Positions 15,756-24,792 of a stretch of DNA of 57,130 nt are shown piece by piece (position 1 is the first letter of the stretch; every line of letters begins with the position of its first letter). The notes under the pieces were generated by a model that had not been told where the DNA came from, did not search any database, and worked only from the letters and a program-made list of their open reading frames with translations. The DNA is from Mycobacterium pinniadriaticum. Its GTDB lineage: Bacteria > Actinomycetota > Actinomycetes > Mycobacteriales > Mycobacteriaceae. The DNA is taken from positions 1-57,130 of the forward strand of contig NZ_JAPJDO010000034.1 in assembly GCF_026242045.1 (NCBI RefSeq), read 5' to 3'. The position numbers were made by a program, and so were the translations under genes.

Positions 15756-17741
15756 ATGGGACTGGAACAGCTGGACCGGCTTCAAGCCGCCTGGACACCG
15801 TCGCAGGACGCCTTCGCGGCCTCGCCGGTCGGCCGGATGGCGGCTCGGCATGGCCTGGACGACATGGCAGCCCTGCAGGCGAAGATCGCGGGCGACCCGA
15901 ACTGGTACTGGGCGGCGGCCGCCGAGGATCTCGGCATCCGCTGGATGCGGCCCTACGAGCAGATCGTCGACCTCTCGAACGGACCCGCCTACGCTCGCTT
16001 CTTCGCCGGCGGGCGACTGAATTGGGCCGACTGCGCGGTCGACCGCTGGGTCGAGGAAGGGCGGAGCGACGCCACCGCGATCGTGTGGGAGGGCGACGAC
16101 GGCTCGACCCGGGAACTGTCCTACGCAGACCTCAAGGAAGCCGTGGATCGCGCAGCCGGTGCGCTGCTGCGACTCGGGATCCAGGTCGGCGACACGGTCG
16201 CGCTCCTGCTTCCGATGATTCCCGAGGCCGCTGTGTCGCTTCTGGCGATCGCCCGGATCGGGGCCATCGCGGTCCCGATGTTCAGCGGCTACGGCCCGGA
16301 GGCGATCCGGGAGCGGGTCCGCGAGGCCGGTGCCCGAGTGGTGATCACCTCCGACGCGTTTCGGCGGCGCGGCAAGACGGTACCGCTCAAAGCAACTCTC
16401 GACGAGGCGGTGGCTGACCTGCCCATCCGCCACGTTCTCGTCGTCGAGCGCACCGGTGAGTCCGTCCCGATGCGCCAACCACGCGACATCGGCTGGCAAA
16501 CGGCACTTTCCGAAGCCAGCCCGGTCGCTACGGCGTTATCGATGGATTCCCAGGATCCGTGTCTGCTGCTGTTCACATCGGGTAGCACCGGGCGACCCAA
16601 GGGGTGCGTGCACACTCACGTCGGGCTGCCCTACAAAGTCGCCATCGAGGCCCGGCACGGGTTGGGGCTCGACGAGACGGGGACGCTGCTGTGGCTCACC
16701 GACATGGGCTGGGTCATGGGCAGCTACGTGGTGGCCACCGCATTGCTCAACGGCGGCACCGCGGCGATGTTCGAGGGCGCACCGGACTGGCCGGCGCCCG
16801 ACCGGTTGTGGTCGGTCGCTTCGCGGCTGGGGGTCACGGTTCTCGGGGTGTCCCCCACCCTCATCCGCTCCCTCATGCGCCACGGCGAGAAGTGGCCCCG
16901 AGACCACGATCTCGGTCAGCTGCGGGCAATCGCGGCCACCGGTGAGCCGTGGAACCTCGAGCCGTGGATGTGGTGCTTCCGACACGTGGGCAAGGAACGC
17001 GTTCCGGTCGTGAACGTCTCCGGTGGCACCGAGTGCGGCGGGTCGCTGTTGTCCGGTTGCGTGATGCTGCCGGTCAAGCCGATGTCGTTCACCGGTCCGA
17101 CACTGGGCATGGCGACCGATGTCGTCGACGAGGACGGCAGGTCGGTGCGCGGCGAGGTCGGCGAACTGGTGGTCCGCGCTCCCTGGCCGGGTATGACCAA
17201 GGGGTTGTGGCGCGAGCCGGAACGGTACCTCGACTCGTACTGGCGCCGTTACGAAGGGATGTGGCACCAAGGCGATTTCGCCTACATCGATCCCGACGGG
17301 TTCTGGTATGTGCTCGGCCGCTCCGATGACACCATGAACATCGCCGGCAAACGCGTCGGGCCCGCCGAGGTCGAGTCGATCATGGTCGATGACGACGACG
17401 TGATCGAGGCCGCGGCAGTGGGTGTGCCCGACCCGATGAAGGGCGAAGCGATGGTGGTGTTCCTGGTGCTGCGGGATGATGCCGATCTGCAAGCCACCAC
17501 GGCGCGTTTGGCCGGGCGAGCCCGGGCCGTGCTCGGACCCGCCCTGGTGCCCAAGGCGATGGAAGCCGTTGCAGAGCTACCGAAGACACGAAGCGGCAAG
17601 GTGTTGCGCCGCCTCGCCCGCGCCGTCTACCTCGGCCAGCCTGTCGGTGACACCAGCTCCCTGGAGAACCCGGGCTCGCTGAACAACTTCCCGACCGCGT
17701 CGGTCGCCGAAACGGTCACCACGACCGTCACGAACAGTTAG
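15756..17741 (+). CDS. AMP-forming acyl-CoA synthetase (acetyl-CoA-synthetase-like)
   Basis: 661 aa; ATG at 15756 preceded by GGAGCGTGAG. ANL superfamily: P-loop LLFTSGSTGRPKG, the aromatic/acidic hinge region GDFAYIDPDGFWYVLGRSDD, and the C-terminal lysine in KTRSGKVLRR. The roughly 90-residue N-terminal extension ahead of the AMP-binding core is typical of the acetyl/propionyl-CoA synthetase branch. It would activate a carboxylate to its CoA thioester with ATP. The next gene is an aldehyde dehydrogenase that could supply the acid. Confidence 0.93.
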   Translation: MGLEQLDRLQAAWTPSQDAFAASPVGRMAARHGLDDMAALQAKIAGDPNWYWAAAAEDLGIRWMRPYEQIVDLSNGPAYARFFAGGRLNWADCAVDRWVEEGRSDATAIVWEGDDGSTRELSYADLKEAVDRAAGALLRLGIQVGDTVALLLPMIPEAAVSLLAIARIGAIAVPMFSGYGPEAIRERVREAGARVVITSDAFRRRGKTVPLKATLDEAVADLPIRHVLVVERTGESVPMRQPRDIGWQTALSEASPVATALSMDSQDPCLLLFTSGSTGRPKGCVHTHVGLPYKVAIEARHGLGLDETGTLLWLTDMGWVMGSYVVATALLNGGTAAMFEGAPDWPAPDRLWSVASRLGVTVLGVSPTLIRSLMRHGEKWPRDHDLGQLRAIAATGEPWNLEPWMWCFRHVGKERVPVVNVSGGTECGGSLLSGCVMLPVKPMSFTGPTLGMATDVVDEDGRSVRGEVGELVVRAPWPGMTKGLWREPERYLDSYWRRYEGMWHQGDFAYIDPDGFWYVLGRSDDTMNIAGKRVGPAEVESIMVDDDDVIEAAAVGVPDPMKGEAMVVFLVLRDDADLQATTARLAGRARAVLGPALVPKAMEAVAELPKTRSGKVLRRLARAVYLGQPVGDTSSLENPGSLNNFPTASVAETVTTTVTNS

Positions 17742-17752
17742 GAGGCGACGGC

Positions 17753-19117
17753 ATGGCGATTGCCACCGTCAATCCGGCCACGGGTGAGTTGGTCGAGTCG
17801 TACGAACCGTACGACGAGTCCCGTTGCAGCACTGTGCTCGAGGCTGCTTCCCGAGCCCAGCGTGACTGGGCCGCACAAGATCTGGGCATGCGCGCCGACC
17901 GCCTGCAGGGCTTGGCAAAGGAGCTGCGGGCGCGTCAGGACGAGTACGCCGCACTGATCACCCTCGAGATGGGCAAGCCCATCTCGCAGGCGCTTGCCGA
18001 AGTGGAGAAGTGTGCAGCCTGTGTCGACCACTACGTGGAGTGCGGCGAGGCGTATCTGCGACCGACCACCGTCGAGATGGGCGTCCGGTTCAGCGGGGTG
18101 CGGTACCTGCCGCTGGGCGTAGTGCTCGGTGTGATGCCCTGGAACTACCCGTTCTGGCAGGCGTTGCGCTTCGCGATTCCGACGCTCCTGGCCGGTAACG
18201 GAGTCGTGCTCAAGCACGCGTCCAACGTTCCGGGTTCGGCCCTTGCGCTCGAGCAACTCGCGCTTGCGGCCGGCCTGCCCGAGGGTCTGTTCGGCACCGT
18301 GTTGGTGGAGGGGGGCGCGGTCATCCCCCTCATCCACGACGACCGCATCGCTGCGGTGTCGCTGACCGGTTCGGAGTCCGTCGGGCGTCGTATCGGCGCT
18401 GAGGCGGGTGCCGCGCTCAAGCCCGCCGTGCTCGAGCTTGGTGGATCAGACCCGTTCATCGTTCTCGCCGACGCCGACATGGCGGCGGCCGCGCAGGCGG
18501 CCGCCACCGCACGAACCCTCAACAACGGCCAGAGCTGTATCGCCGCCAAGCGCTTCCTCGTCGATAGCTCGGTGTACGACGACTTCATCGACGCGACCCG
18601 AGCGGCTTTGGCCGCGTTGAAGTTCGGCGATCCGACGGATCCCGAGACCCAGCTCGGTCCGATGGCCCGCAGCGACCTCCGCGACGAGCTGCATGGCCAG
18701 GTCATCGACACCGTCGCCGGCGGTGCCCGCCTGGTGGCCGGCGGGACACCTCCGTCGGGACCCGGCGCGTTCTATCCGGCGACGCTGCTCATCGACGCCG
18801 GCCCGGGGATGGTCGGCTTCGACGAGGAACTGTTCGGCCCCGCCGGGGTGGTCGCCCGCGCCAACGGTGAGGACGCCCTCATCGAGCTGGCAAACTGCTC
18901 GCGCTACGGGCTCGGGTCGAGCATCTGGAGCGGGGACCCCCAGCGGGCGCTGCAGCTCGGCGAACGCGTTTGCAGTGGCATGGTTTTCGTGAACGACTAC
19001 GTGCGAAGCGACCCGCGGATCCCGTTCGGGGGTGTCAAGGCCTCGGGCTACGGACGCGAATTGGGACACCATGGGATACACGAATTCGTCAACGCCCAAA
19101 CGGTTTACGCGAGGTAG
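17753..19117 (+). CDS. NAD(P)-dependent aldehyde dehydrogenase (succinic-semialdehyde type)
   Basis: 454 aa; ATG 11 bp after the synthetase stop with AGGAGGCG upstream. Glu in LELGGSDPF and catalytic Cys in NNGQSCIAAKRF are present, as is PWNYPFWQALRF in the cofactor-binding part. The LGGSDPFIVLADAD pattern and length fit the short succinate-semialdehyde dehydrogenase subgroup. Substrate is not determined; it likely oxidises a pathway aldehyde to the acid. Confidence 0.93.
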   Translation: MAIATVNPATGELVESYEPYDESRCSTVLEAASRAQRDWAAQDLGMRADRLQGLAKELRARQDEYAALITLEMGKPISQALAEVEKCAACVDHYVECGEAYLRPTTVEMGVRFSGVRYLPLGVVLGVMPWNYPFWQALRFAIPTLLAGNGVVLKHASNVPGSALALEQLALAAGLPEGLFGTVLVEGGAVIPLIHDDRIAAVSLTGSESVGRRIGAEAGAALKPAVLELGGSDPFIVLADADMAAAAQAAATARTLNNGQSCIAAKRFLVDSSVYDDFIDATRAALAALKFGDPTDPETQLGPMARSDLRDELHGQVIDTVAGGARLVAGGTPPSGPGAFYPATLLIDAGPGMVGFDEELFGPAGVVARANGEDALIELANCSRYGLGSSIWSGDPQRALQLGERVCSGMVFVNDYVRSDPRIPFGGVKASGYGRELGHHGIHEFVNAQTVYAR

Positions 19118-19128
19118 TCGGAGCAGCG

Positions 19129-22100
19129 ATGGATCTGTCATCAGCCCGACCCCTGCCGACGATGATCCGGCAGAAGGTGGTTCCCCCGGGCCTGCCCGCC
19201 ACGGCGATCGCCCGGCCGCGGCTCGATGAGCTGTATACCTGGCTGCTCGAAGAGCACGACGCACTGGCGGTATTCGCCACGGCCGGCTCAGGCAAGACCA
19301 TCCAGGCGCAGTTGTTTGCGGCTCGCGAACAGTGGCCACTGGCATGGCTGACCCTAGACGAAGCCGATGGGTCCGCCTCCCGGATGCTGTCCTACCTCGC
19401 CAGGGCGCTGCGACCGTATGTCCCGGGAATCGAGGCGGTACTCGAGTCGGCATTCGCCACCGAACCAACACCCGAGGTGGTCGCCGCGTTGCTCGCCGAG
19501 GCCATCGAGTCCCAACGTCTGCTGATCGTGATCGACCAGTGTGAGGTGATCGCTGATTCCGTGACCAGCTGTTCGGTGCTCGAGTCATTCCTGTACTGCC
19601 TGCCGGGTGGCGTACGCGTGCTGCTGCTGAGCCGGCAAGAGATGAAATTCTCGCTCGGGCGGCTGCTACTGCACGGTCGCATCGGCCGCATCAGCGATGA
19701 TGACCTCGCCGTCACGGCCGACGAAGCCCAATTGTTTCTGACTGCTCGTGACGATACGACCGAGGTCAGCGCGTGCCTGGAGCGGACCAACGGGTGGTTC
19801 GCCGCCGTTGCCTTCGGCGCGGCTCCCCAACCGGGCGGACACGACCTTGCCCGAGATTTCAGCTCCTACATCGCCGCGGAGGTGTTCGACGTCCTGCCCC
19901 CTGATGAACGCCAGTTCCTCTTGGACACGTCGATCCTGGATACGGTGTCTGTTGATGACGCGATCGCCCTGTGCGGCAACGGCGCCCGCGCGCAATGGCA
20001 TACAGTGCGAATGCGCCATCTGCCGGCCACTTCGTCGACGAACGACATCATCGTCTATCACCCCTGCTTCCGGAGCTTTCTGCGCGAACACCTCGAGCTG
20101 ACCGATCCCGAACGTCTCAGCCGGCTGCGATGTGTGCACGCAGAATTACTCTGCAGGGCAGCGCATTACGAGGATGCTACCGAGCTGCTCCTCGAGATCG
20201 GACACCCCGACGAAGCCATCTCGGCAGTCGAGTCGGCGTGCAGGCAACTGATCGACCGATCCGACTGGACAACGGTGTTGCGGTGGACAGATGCGCTGGG
20301 GGCCGAGAGAACACGCCGGAGCCCTGTGCTGCTGGGCGCCCTGATCCCGGCCTTGCGTAGTGCTCGCCGACTCGAGGAGGCACGAACGCTCATCCGCGAG
20401 CTTCATGCCGACGGCCGGCTGGCGGACGTGCTGGCCACCGACGGCCGGCTGATCACACATGTGGCGTGGACGATGCTCTGGCGGCCCCAGGAAGGGTTGG
20501 ATCTCCTCGATCGCTACGACACTGCCGGAAACGCCGCCGGCGCCCGGTACATGCTCGAGGTGACCACCAGCGCAGAACCGGTCGAGCCGGTTCGCGGGAG
20601 CGGCTGGAACGAAGTGGATCGGCTCGTGAGTTGGGGGCTGATGGTCCAGGGCAGGCTCGACGATCTGGTGGCGATGCTGCCGACGGAGGACCGGTGGCCA
20701 CCACGAACGCCGTACACCACGCCGCATCCGCTGCTCGGCCTGGTCTGGCGCGGGGAGCTCGACCGAGCGAAAGAGCTCTTCGACCAGGTACCCGAAGAGT
20801 TCAAGCGCCATATCCACACCGATCTGTGGTACTACCTGGAAGCGTGGCTGCTGTTGGCCCGCGACGACCCCCAGGGCGCGCTCGTGGCAGCAGAGCAGGC
20901 GATTGCGCACAGTCGCCGAACGCATTTCGGCTTCGAGCCGGTGTTCCAGATCGTCTATGCCGAGGCGCTGCTCTCGCTCGGCCGCACCGACGATGCCGTC
21001 GCAGTACTCACCGATTCCATCGAGACGAGTCGGTTCAGGGGGTTGCGCGCCTACGAAGAGTGGGGTCAGACGCTGCTCGGCCATGCCCTGCTGTTGAAGA
21101 GCGAAGACACGGAGGCCGCGGCGCTGCTCACGTCGTGCGTGGACGCGATGTCCGGGGCCAACAGGTTGCTCTTGCTGCCGGCCGCAACAATTTTTCTCGC
21201 CGAGGCGCATCGGCGGCTCGGCCGACCCGAGACATCCCTCGAGATCGCCGATCACGCCTATCAAATAGCCAAGTTGATGGGTTCGTTCTTCGGCCTCAAG
21301 CGAGCTCTCGATCGAGTTCCCGACTTACGGGCGCAACTGCTGCGCCAGGGCGACTCCAAATGGCGTCGCGTTACCAACGGTCCGAATCTAATCGTCAAGA
21401 ATCGCAACCCCGACTCGAACGACGGAACGCTCGTCCTGATTCAGCCGTTCGGAGCGGCGCCCGACATTCACGTGAACGGCCGGCCCGTGGGCATCCGTCG
21501 GCTGAAAATGCTCGAACTGGCGAGTTTTCTCGCCGCCCGGCCCAGCGGCGTGGCCCGAGACGACATCATCATGCAGCTCTTCCCCGACAGCGACCGAAAC
21601 CACGCGAGCAACCACTTCCGGCAGGTAGTGCACCAGCTTCGGAAGACAGCCGGCCTGACCCTGCAACGGTTACCCGCATCGCGTATCGCGTGGTCGGACT
21701 CCCTGTCGGTGGACAGCGCCGATCGCCAGTTCGAACGCGCGCTGAACGAGGCACCCGAGCTCGCGGGTGAGGCTCGTCTGTCTCGCCTGCGAGAAGCCCT
21801 CGACCAGGTTGTCGGGCCGTACCTGCTAAGCAGCGACCTCGAGTGGGTCAGCGACCGCCGCTTCGAACTCGACGTCATGGCCGAAGATGCTGAGCTCGAA
21901 ACCGCACGTCTGGCGCTCGATCTCGACGACCTCGACTGTGCGAGGCGCTTTGCCGAACGCGTCCTGGTCCGTGATGTCTACTCGGAGGCGGCCTATCGCG
22001 TGTTGATCGCGGTCGACACAGCCATCGGAGCCGAGACGAGCGCGCTGGCCACCTACCGGCGCGCGGTGGCGGCGCTTCGGGAGATCGGCCTCGCGCCAAG

Positions 22101-22188
22101 CGAGGCAACCGCGCGGCTGCTTCGCAGGCCACCGGATCAGCCCGCGCGTCCAGCCACGCCGTCGAGTCGGCGGGTCAGCGTCCGGTAA
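19129..22188 (+). CDS. STAND ATPase regulator with C-terminal BTAD (SARP-like) domain
   Basis: 1019 aa from the ATG at 19129 (GGAG just upstream; the frame is open from 18970 inside the previous gene). N-terminal MalT-like NTPase: Walker A ATAGSGKT (residues 50-57), Walker B-like LLIVIDQCEVI. The middle is a long helical TPR-like region (about 350-720). Near residue 770 a winged helix begins (VNGRPVGIRRLKMLELASFL ... DDIIMQLFPDSD), followed by a bacterial transcriptional activator domain (about 860-1005). MalT proteins end in a LuxR helix-turn-helix; this one ends like a SARP/AfsR. It is 11 bp after the ALDH and so cotranscribed with the enzymes it probably controls. Ligand and targets are unknown. 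Confidence 0.88.
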   Translation: MDLSSARPLPTMIRQKVVPPGLPATAIARPRLDELYTWLLEEHDALAVFATAGSGKTIQAQLFAAREQWPLAWLTLDEADGSASRMLSYLARALRPYVPGIEAVLESAFATEPTPEVVAALLAEAIESQRLLIVIDQCEVIADSVTSCSVLESFLYCLPGGVRVLLLSRQEMKFSLGRLLLHGRIGRISDDDLAVTADEAQLFLTARDDTTEVSACLERTNGWFAAVAFGAAPQPGGHDLARDFSSYIAAEVFDVLPPDERQFLLDTSILDTVSVDDAIALCGNGARAQWHTVRMRHLPATSSTNDIIVYHPCFRSFLREHLELTDPERLSRLRCVHAELLCRAAHYEDATELLLEIGHPDEAISAVESACRQLIDRSDWTTVLRWTDALGAERTRRSPVLLGALIPALRSARRLEEARTLIRELHADGRLADVLATDGRLITHVAWTMLWRPQEGLDLLDRYDTAGNAAGARYMLEVTTSAEPVEPVRGSGWNEVDRLVSWGLMVQGRLDDLVAMLPTEDRWPPRTPYTTPHPLLGLVWRGELDRAKELFDQVPEEFKRHIHTDLWYYLEAWLLLARDDPQGALVAAEQAIAHSRRTHFGFEPVFQIVYAEALLSLGRTDDAVAVLTDSIETSRFRGLRAYEEWGQTLLGHALLLKSEDTEAAALLTSCVDAMSGANRLLLLPAATIFLAEAHRRLGRPETSLEIADHAYQIAKLMGSFFGLKRALDRVPDLRAQLLRQGDSKWRRVTNGPNLIVKNRNPDSNDGTLVLIQPFGAAPDIHVNGRPVGIRRLKMLELASFLAARPSGVARDDIIMQLFPDSDRNHASNHFRQVVHQLRKTAGLTLQRLPASRIAWSDSLSVDSADRQFERALNEAPELAGEARLSRLREALDQVVGPYLLSSDLEWVSDRRFELDVMAEDAELETARLALDLDDLDCARRFAERVLVRDVYSEAAYRVLIAVDTAIGAETSALATYRRAVAALREIGLAPSEATARLLRRPPDQPARPATPSSRRVSVR

Positions 22189-22230
22189 CGGGGGGCGTAA
22201 CGGTTCGCGGCCACGGTCGTTCAATGAAAG

Positions 22231-23571
22231 ACATCTCACGAAGTTAAAAGTCAAGCCGCGAGTTGGAGAGGAGGTGGGAACGCAACGTGTTCGTCGTAGT
22301 GCTGGCCAGTCTGGAGGCAGTGATGGAGCTGGCCGAGGAATTTGTTGAAGAGGTGTCGTTGGGCTTGGTGGTTCCAGTCTCCGGCGGTGCGGCGAGCGTT
22401 GAAGTGGCGACGGGCGCCCGGGGAGGCGCGCAGCGATGCCAGGGCCCAGATCGGGCCGACGGCGGCCAGTCTCCGGTTTTTGATATGTCGGTGCAGGACA
22501 ACGATTTTCTTGCCGCTGGCACGGGTGATGGGCGCCGATCCGGCGAAGGCCTTCAGCCCGCGGGCGTCAGTGAAGCGGGCGCGGTCATCGCCGATCTCGG
22601 CGAGCACCCGGGCACCGGTCAGCATCCCCAGGCCGGGGAAGCTGGTGATGATTTCGGCGTCCGGGTGTTGCTCAAAATGGGCGATCGCCGCCTCGGCGAG
22701 CGCATCGGCAGCACTGCAAGCGGCCTCCAATTGCCCCAGCAGCGCGCTCAGCTGGATGCCCATCGCGTTCTCCACCATCAGCGGCTGGCGCAGGTAGCTG
22801 TCGGTGAACACCTCCCGCAGTCGAGCGACGTCGCGGTCGAGATAGCGTTTGCGACCGGCCTTGATCAGCAGTCGGCGCAGCCGTGCCGGAGTCAGCGTGG
22901 CCGCTTGCGCCGGGGTCGGTGCGGCGGCCAGGATGGCGCGGGCGTCGGGACGGGTCAACCCGCCCTCGAGGTCGGCAAAGGCCACGATCGCAGCGGGATA
23001 GAACTCCTTGAGCAGGTCGCGGACCTGGTTGCCGACCTGCTGGCGCGCCCAGACCGCGTCCTGCTGGGCCCGGGCCAGAACCCGGATGGCCCGGGCGGCT
23101 TCGGTGTCGGCGGGCAACGGTCGGTGCGCGTCGGGATCGGTGCGCACGATATTGGCCAGCAACACCGCGTCGGTGGCATCGGATTTGGCCCCCGAGACCG
23201 CATATCGGGACCGGTAACGCGAGGCGGCCAGCGGGTTGATCGGATAGATCACCCGGCCGGTTTCACGCAGGGCGGCCACCCACAGGCCGTGGTCGGTTTC
23301 GATTCCGACCGGGATCGGATCGGTGGCGCTGTCGCCGGCTTCAGCCAGCAGGGTCAACAACGCAGCGAAGCCGGGCGCATCGTTGCTGACCCGTCCGCGG
23401 GCCACCACACGTCCGTCACCGTCGACGACAGCGACGTCGTGATGATCAGTGGCCCAATCGATTCCGCAAAACAGTCCCAAGGTGTCACCACTCCTTCGGT
23501 CGATGGTCATGCCGTTACCGGTGGATTCACGCGGCGCCCTAATCGCAGGACTCCAAGGTCCAACATCTCAC
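22231..23571. mobile_element. IS110-family insertion sequence (limits uncertain)
   Basis: The transposase gene occupies 22251-23510. The 9-mer ACATCTCAC at 22231-22239 recurs at 23563-23571, which could mark the two junctions of an element of about 1.33 kb. IS110 elements lack terminal inverted repeats and long target duplications, so this is weak evidence. IS110-group elements usually keep a longer non-coding leader before the transposase that encodes the bridge RNA. The right boundary may therefore lie further out, within 23572-23838. Confidence 0.4.
22251..23510 (-). CDS. IS110-family transposase
   Basis: 419 aa from the ATG at 23510; AAGGAG lies inside the frame 10 bp before an in-frame TTG, so the real start may be about 10 codons later (just before GLFCGIDWA). 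The N-terminal RuvC-like DEDD domain is intact: Asp in CGIDWATDHHD, Glu/Asp in GIETDHGLW and the pair in KSDATDAVLLAN. The C-terminal Tnp_IS116/IS110 domain has SFPGLGMLTGARVLAEIGD and FAGSAPITRASGKK, the latter with the expected Ser. Full length, so probably active or recent. It sits between the regulator and the cyclase operon, on the opposite strand to both. Confidence 0.95.
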   Translation of the reverse strand: MTIDRRSGDTLGLFCGIDWATDHHDVAVVDGDGRVVARGRVSNDAPGFAALLTLLAEAGDSATDPIPVGIETDHGLWVAALRETGRVIYPINPLAASRYRSRYAVSGAKSDATDAVLLANIVRTDPDAHRPLPADTEAARAIRVLARAQQDAVWARQQVGNQVRDLLKEFYPAAIVAFADLEGGLTRPDARAILAAAPTPAQAATLTPARLRRLLIKAGRKRYLDRDVARLREVFTDSYLRQPLMVENAMGIQLSALLGQLEAACSAADALAEAAIAHFEQHPDAEIITSFPGLGMLTGARVLAEIGDDRARFTDARGLKAFAGSAPITRASGKKIVVLHRHIKNRRLAAVGPIWALASLRASPGARRHFNARRTAGDWNHQAQRHLFNKFLGQLHHCLQTGQHYDEHVAFPPPLQLAA

Positions 23572-23838
23572 TAGCCGTCCGTGACTCCAGCACACCGCAG
23601 GACTTCGTTCTGTCGAAGAGCTCAAAGCTCGAGAACAACCATCAGGAAGTCAACCCTGCAGCGGGCTCGGGCAACGGAATCCCACCACCATCGAACAGGG
23701 TCTGTCGCCAGGCGCGCCGTTCTTTCAGAAGACGTCGTACGCCGGGAGCAATCAGGCATCACCTGGCGACAGCCCCGTCAGGAAACCGGCCCGGCCACTC
23801 GGCGGAACCGATCCCTACAAACGATTAGGAGCTTGTCC
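23511..23838. other. 328-bp spacer: IS leader and/or cyclase-operon promoter
   Basis: No gene is supported. It lies upstream of the transposase (-) and of the cyclase gene (+). It contains a long inverted repeat at 23699-23775 and the 14-mer AAGAGCTCAAAGCT, which recurs inside the cyclase gene start. In IS110-group elements such leaders can encode the bridge RNA; I cannot confirm its limits or fold. Confidence 0.5.
23699..23775. repeat. inverted repeat, possible RNA hairpin or IS end
   Basis: CTGTCGCCAGG at 23702-23712 pairs with CCTGGCGACAG at 23762-23772; with flanking GGG/CCC the arms reach about 15 bp with one mismatch. The spacer is 49 bp. It lies 64 bp before the cyclase start. Confidence 0.5.
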
Positions 23839-24792
23839 GTGGAGCAAGAGCTCAAAGCTGAAGACGTTCTCGAAGTCGCTCTGCGACAACGGAACTGGGG
23901 CCGCTGGGGAAAAGATGACCAGCTGGGCACTGTCAATTTCATCGACGCCGAGGCGATCGTCCGGGCCGCGTCGCTGGTCCGGCAGGGCAAGGTGATCTCG
24001 TGCGCGCTGCCCTACGACGAAAACGGGCCGCAGAGTGGCACCTTCGGGCGGGTCAATCCGATCCACACCATGCTTCAGGACGGTGGGGACGCCGCCACCG
24101 GGGCACAGGATCACCTGGACGGTATCCGGTATGCCGACGACGCGATCTACATGCCGCTTCAGTGCGGCACGCAGTGGGATGCGCTGTCGCACATCTTCTA
24201 TGACGGCACCATGTACAACGGCTTTCGCCAGGAACTGGTCACCAGCCGGGGCACTCCGGTCTGCGGTGTCGAGAACTACGCCGACAAGATCGTGACGCGC
24301 GGGGTGTTCCTCGATATACCGGCTCATCGGGGCGTGGACTGGCTCGAGCCCGGCGAGCCAATCGGTGCCGACGAGCTCACGGCATGCGCCGCCCGCGAGG
24401 GGGTCGCGCCGCTCCGCGGCGACATCGTCCTCGTTCGGACCGGAGCGATCGCGATGGCACGCGCCAAGGGCGAATGGGGAACCTATGCCGGCGGAGACGC
24501 TCCGGGACTCGACCTCAGCGCCGCCGAGTGGCTCTGCGAGCACGAAGTGGCCGGAGTCGCAACCGACACCTGGGGCATGGAGGTCCGCCCGAATCAAACC
24601 GCCGAGATCTTCCAGCCGCTTCACGTGGTGTTGCTGGTCAACGCCGGCATGTTGGTCGGTGAGATCTTCGACCTCGAGCGACTGTCCGAAGACTGCGCCG
24701 AGGACGGTGTGTACGAGTTCATGTTCGTCGCACCACCGTTGCCGTTCACCGGGGCTGTTGGCTCACCGCTGAATCCGTTGGTGATCAAGTGA
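23839..24792 (+). CDS. cyclase-family protein (kynurenine-formamidase-like fold)
   Basis: 317 aa from the GTG at 23839, chosen because TTAGGAGC lies upstream; the frame is open further left but only through spacer DNA. The family metal motif H-x-G-T-H-x-D-x3-H appears here as QCGTQWDALSH, so the first two histidines are Cys and Gln while Asp and the last His remain. Later conserved parts are present (RGVFLDIPAHRGVDW, GDIVLVRTG, HVVLLVNAGMLVGEIFDLERL). Proposed hydrolase or cyclase of unknown substrate. First gene of a three-gene operon with 4-bp overlap to the next. Confidence 0.85.
   Translation: MEQELKAEDVLEVALRQRNWGRWGKDDQLGTVNFIDAEAIVRAASLVRQGKVISCALPYDENGPQSGTFGRVNPIHTMLQDGGDAATGAQDHLDGIRYADDAIYMPLQCGTQWDALSHIFYDGTMYNGFRQELVTSRGTPVCGVENYADKIVTRGVFLDIPAHRGVDWLEPGEPIGADELTACAAREGVAPLRGDIVLVRTGAIAMARAKGEWGTYAGGDAPGLDLSAAEWLCEHEVAGVATDTWGMEVRPNQTAEIFQPLHVVLLVNAGMLVGEIFDLERLSEDCAEDGVYEFMFVAPPLPFTGAVGSPLNPLVIK

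Noticed and set aside
22263..23828. 521-aa open frame on the plus strand
   Set aside because: Runs antisense to the IS110 transposase and into spacer DNA; low-complexity Gly/Gln/Asp-rich translation without features.
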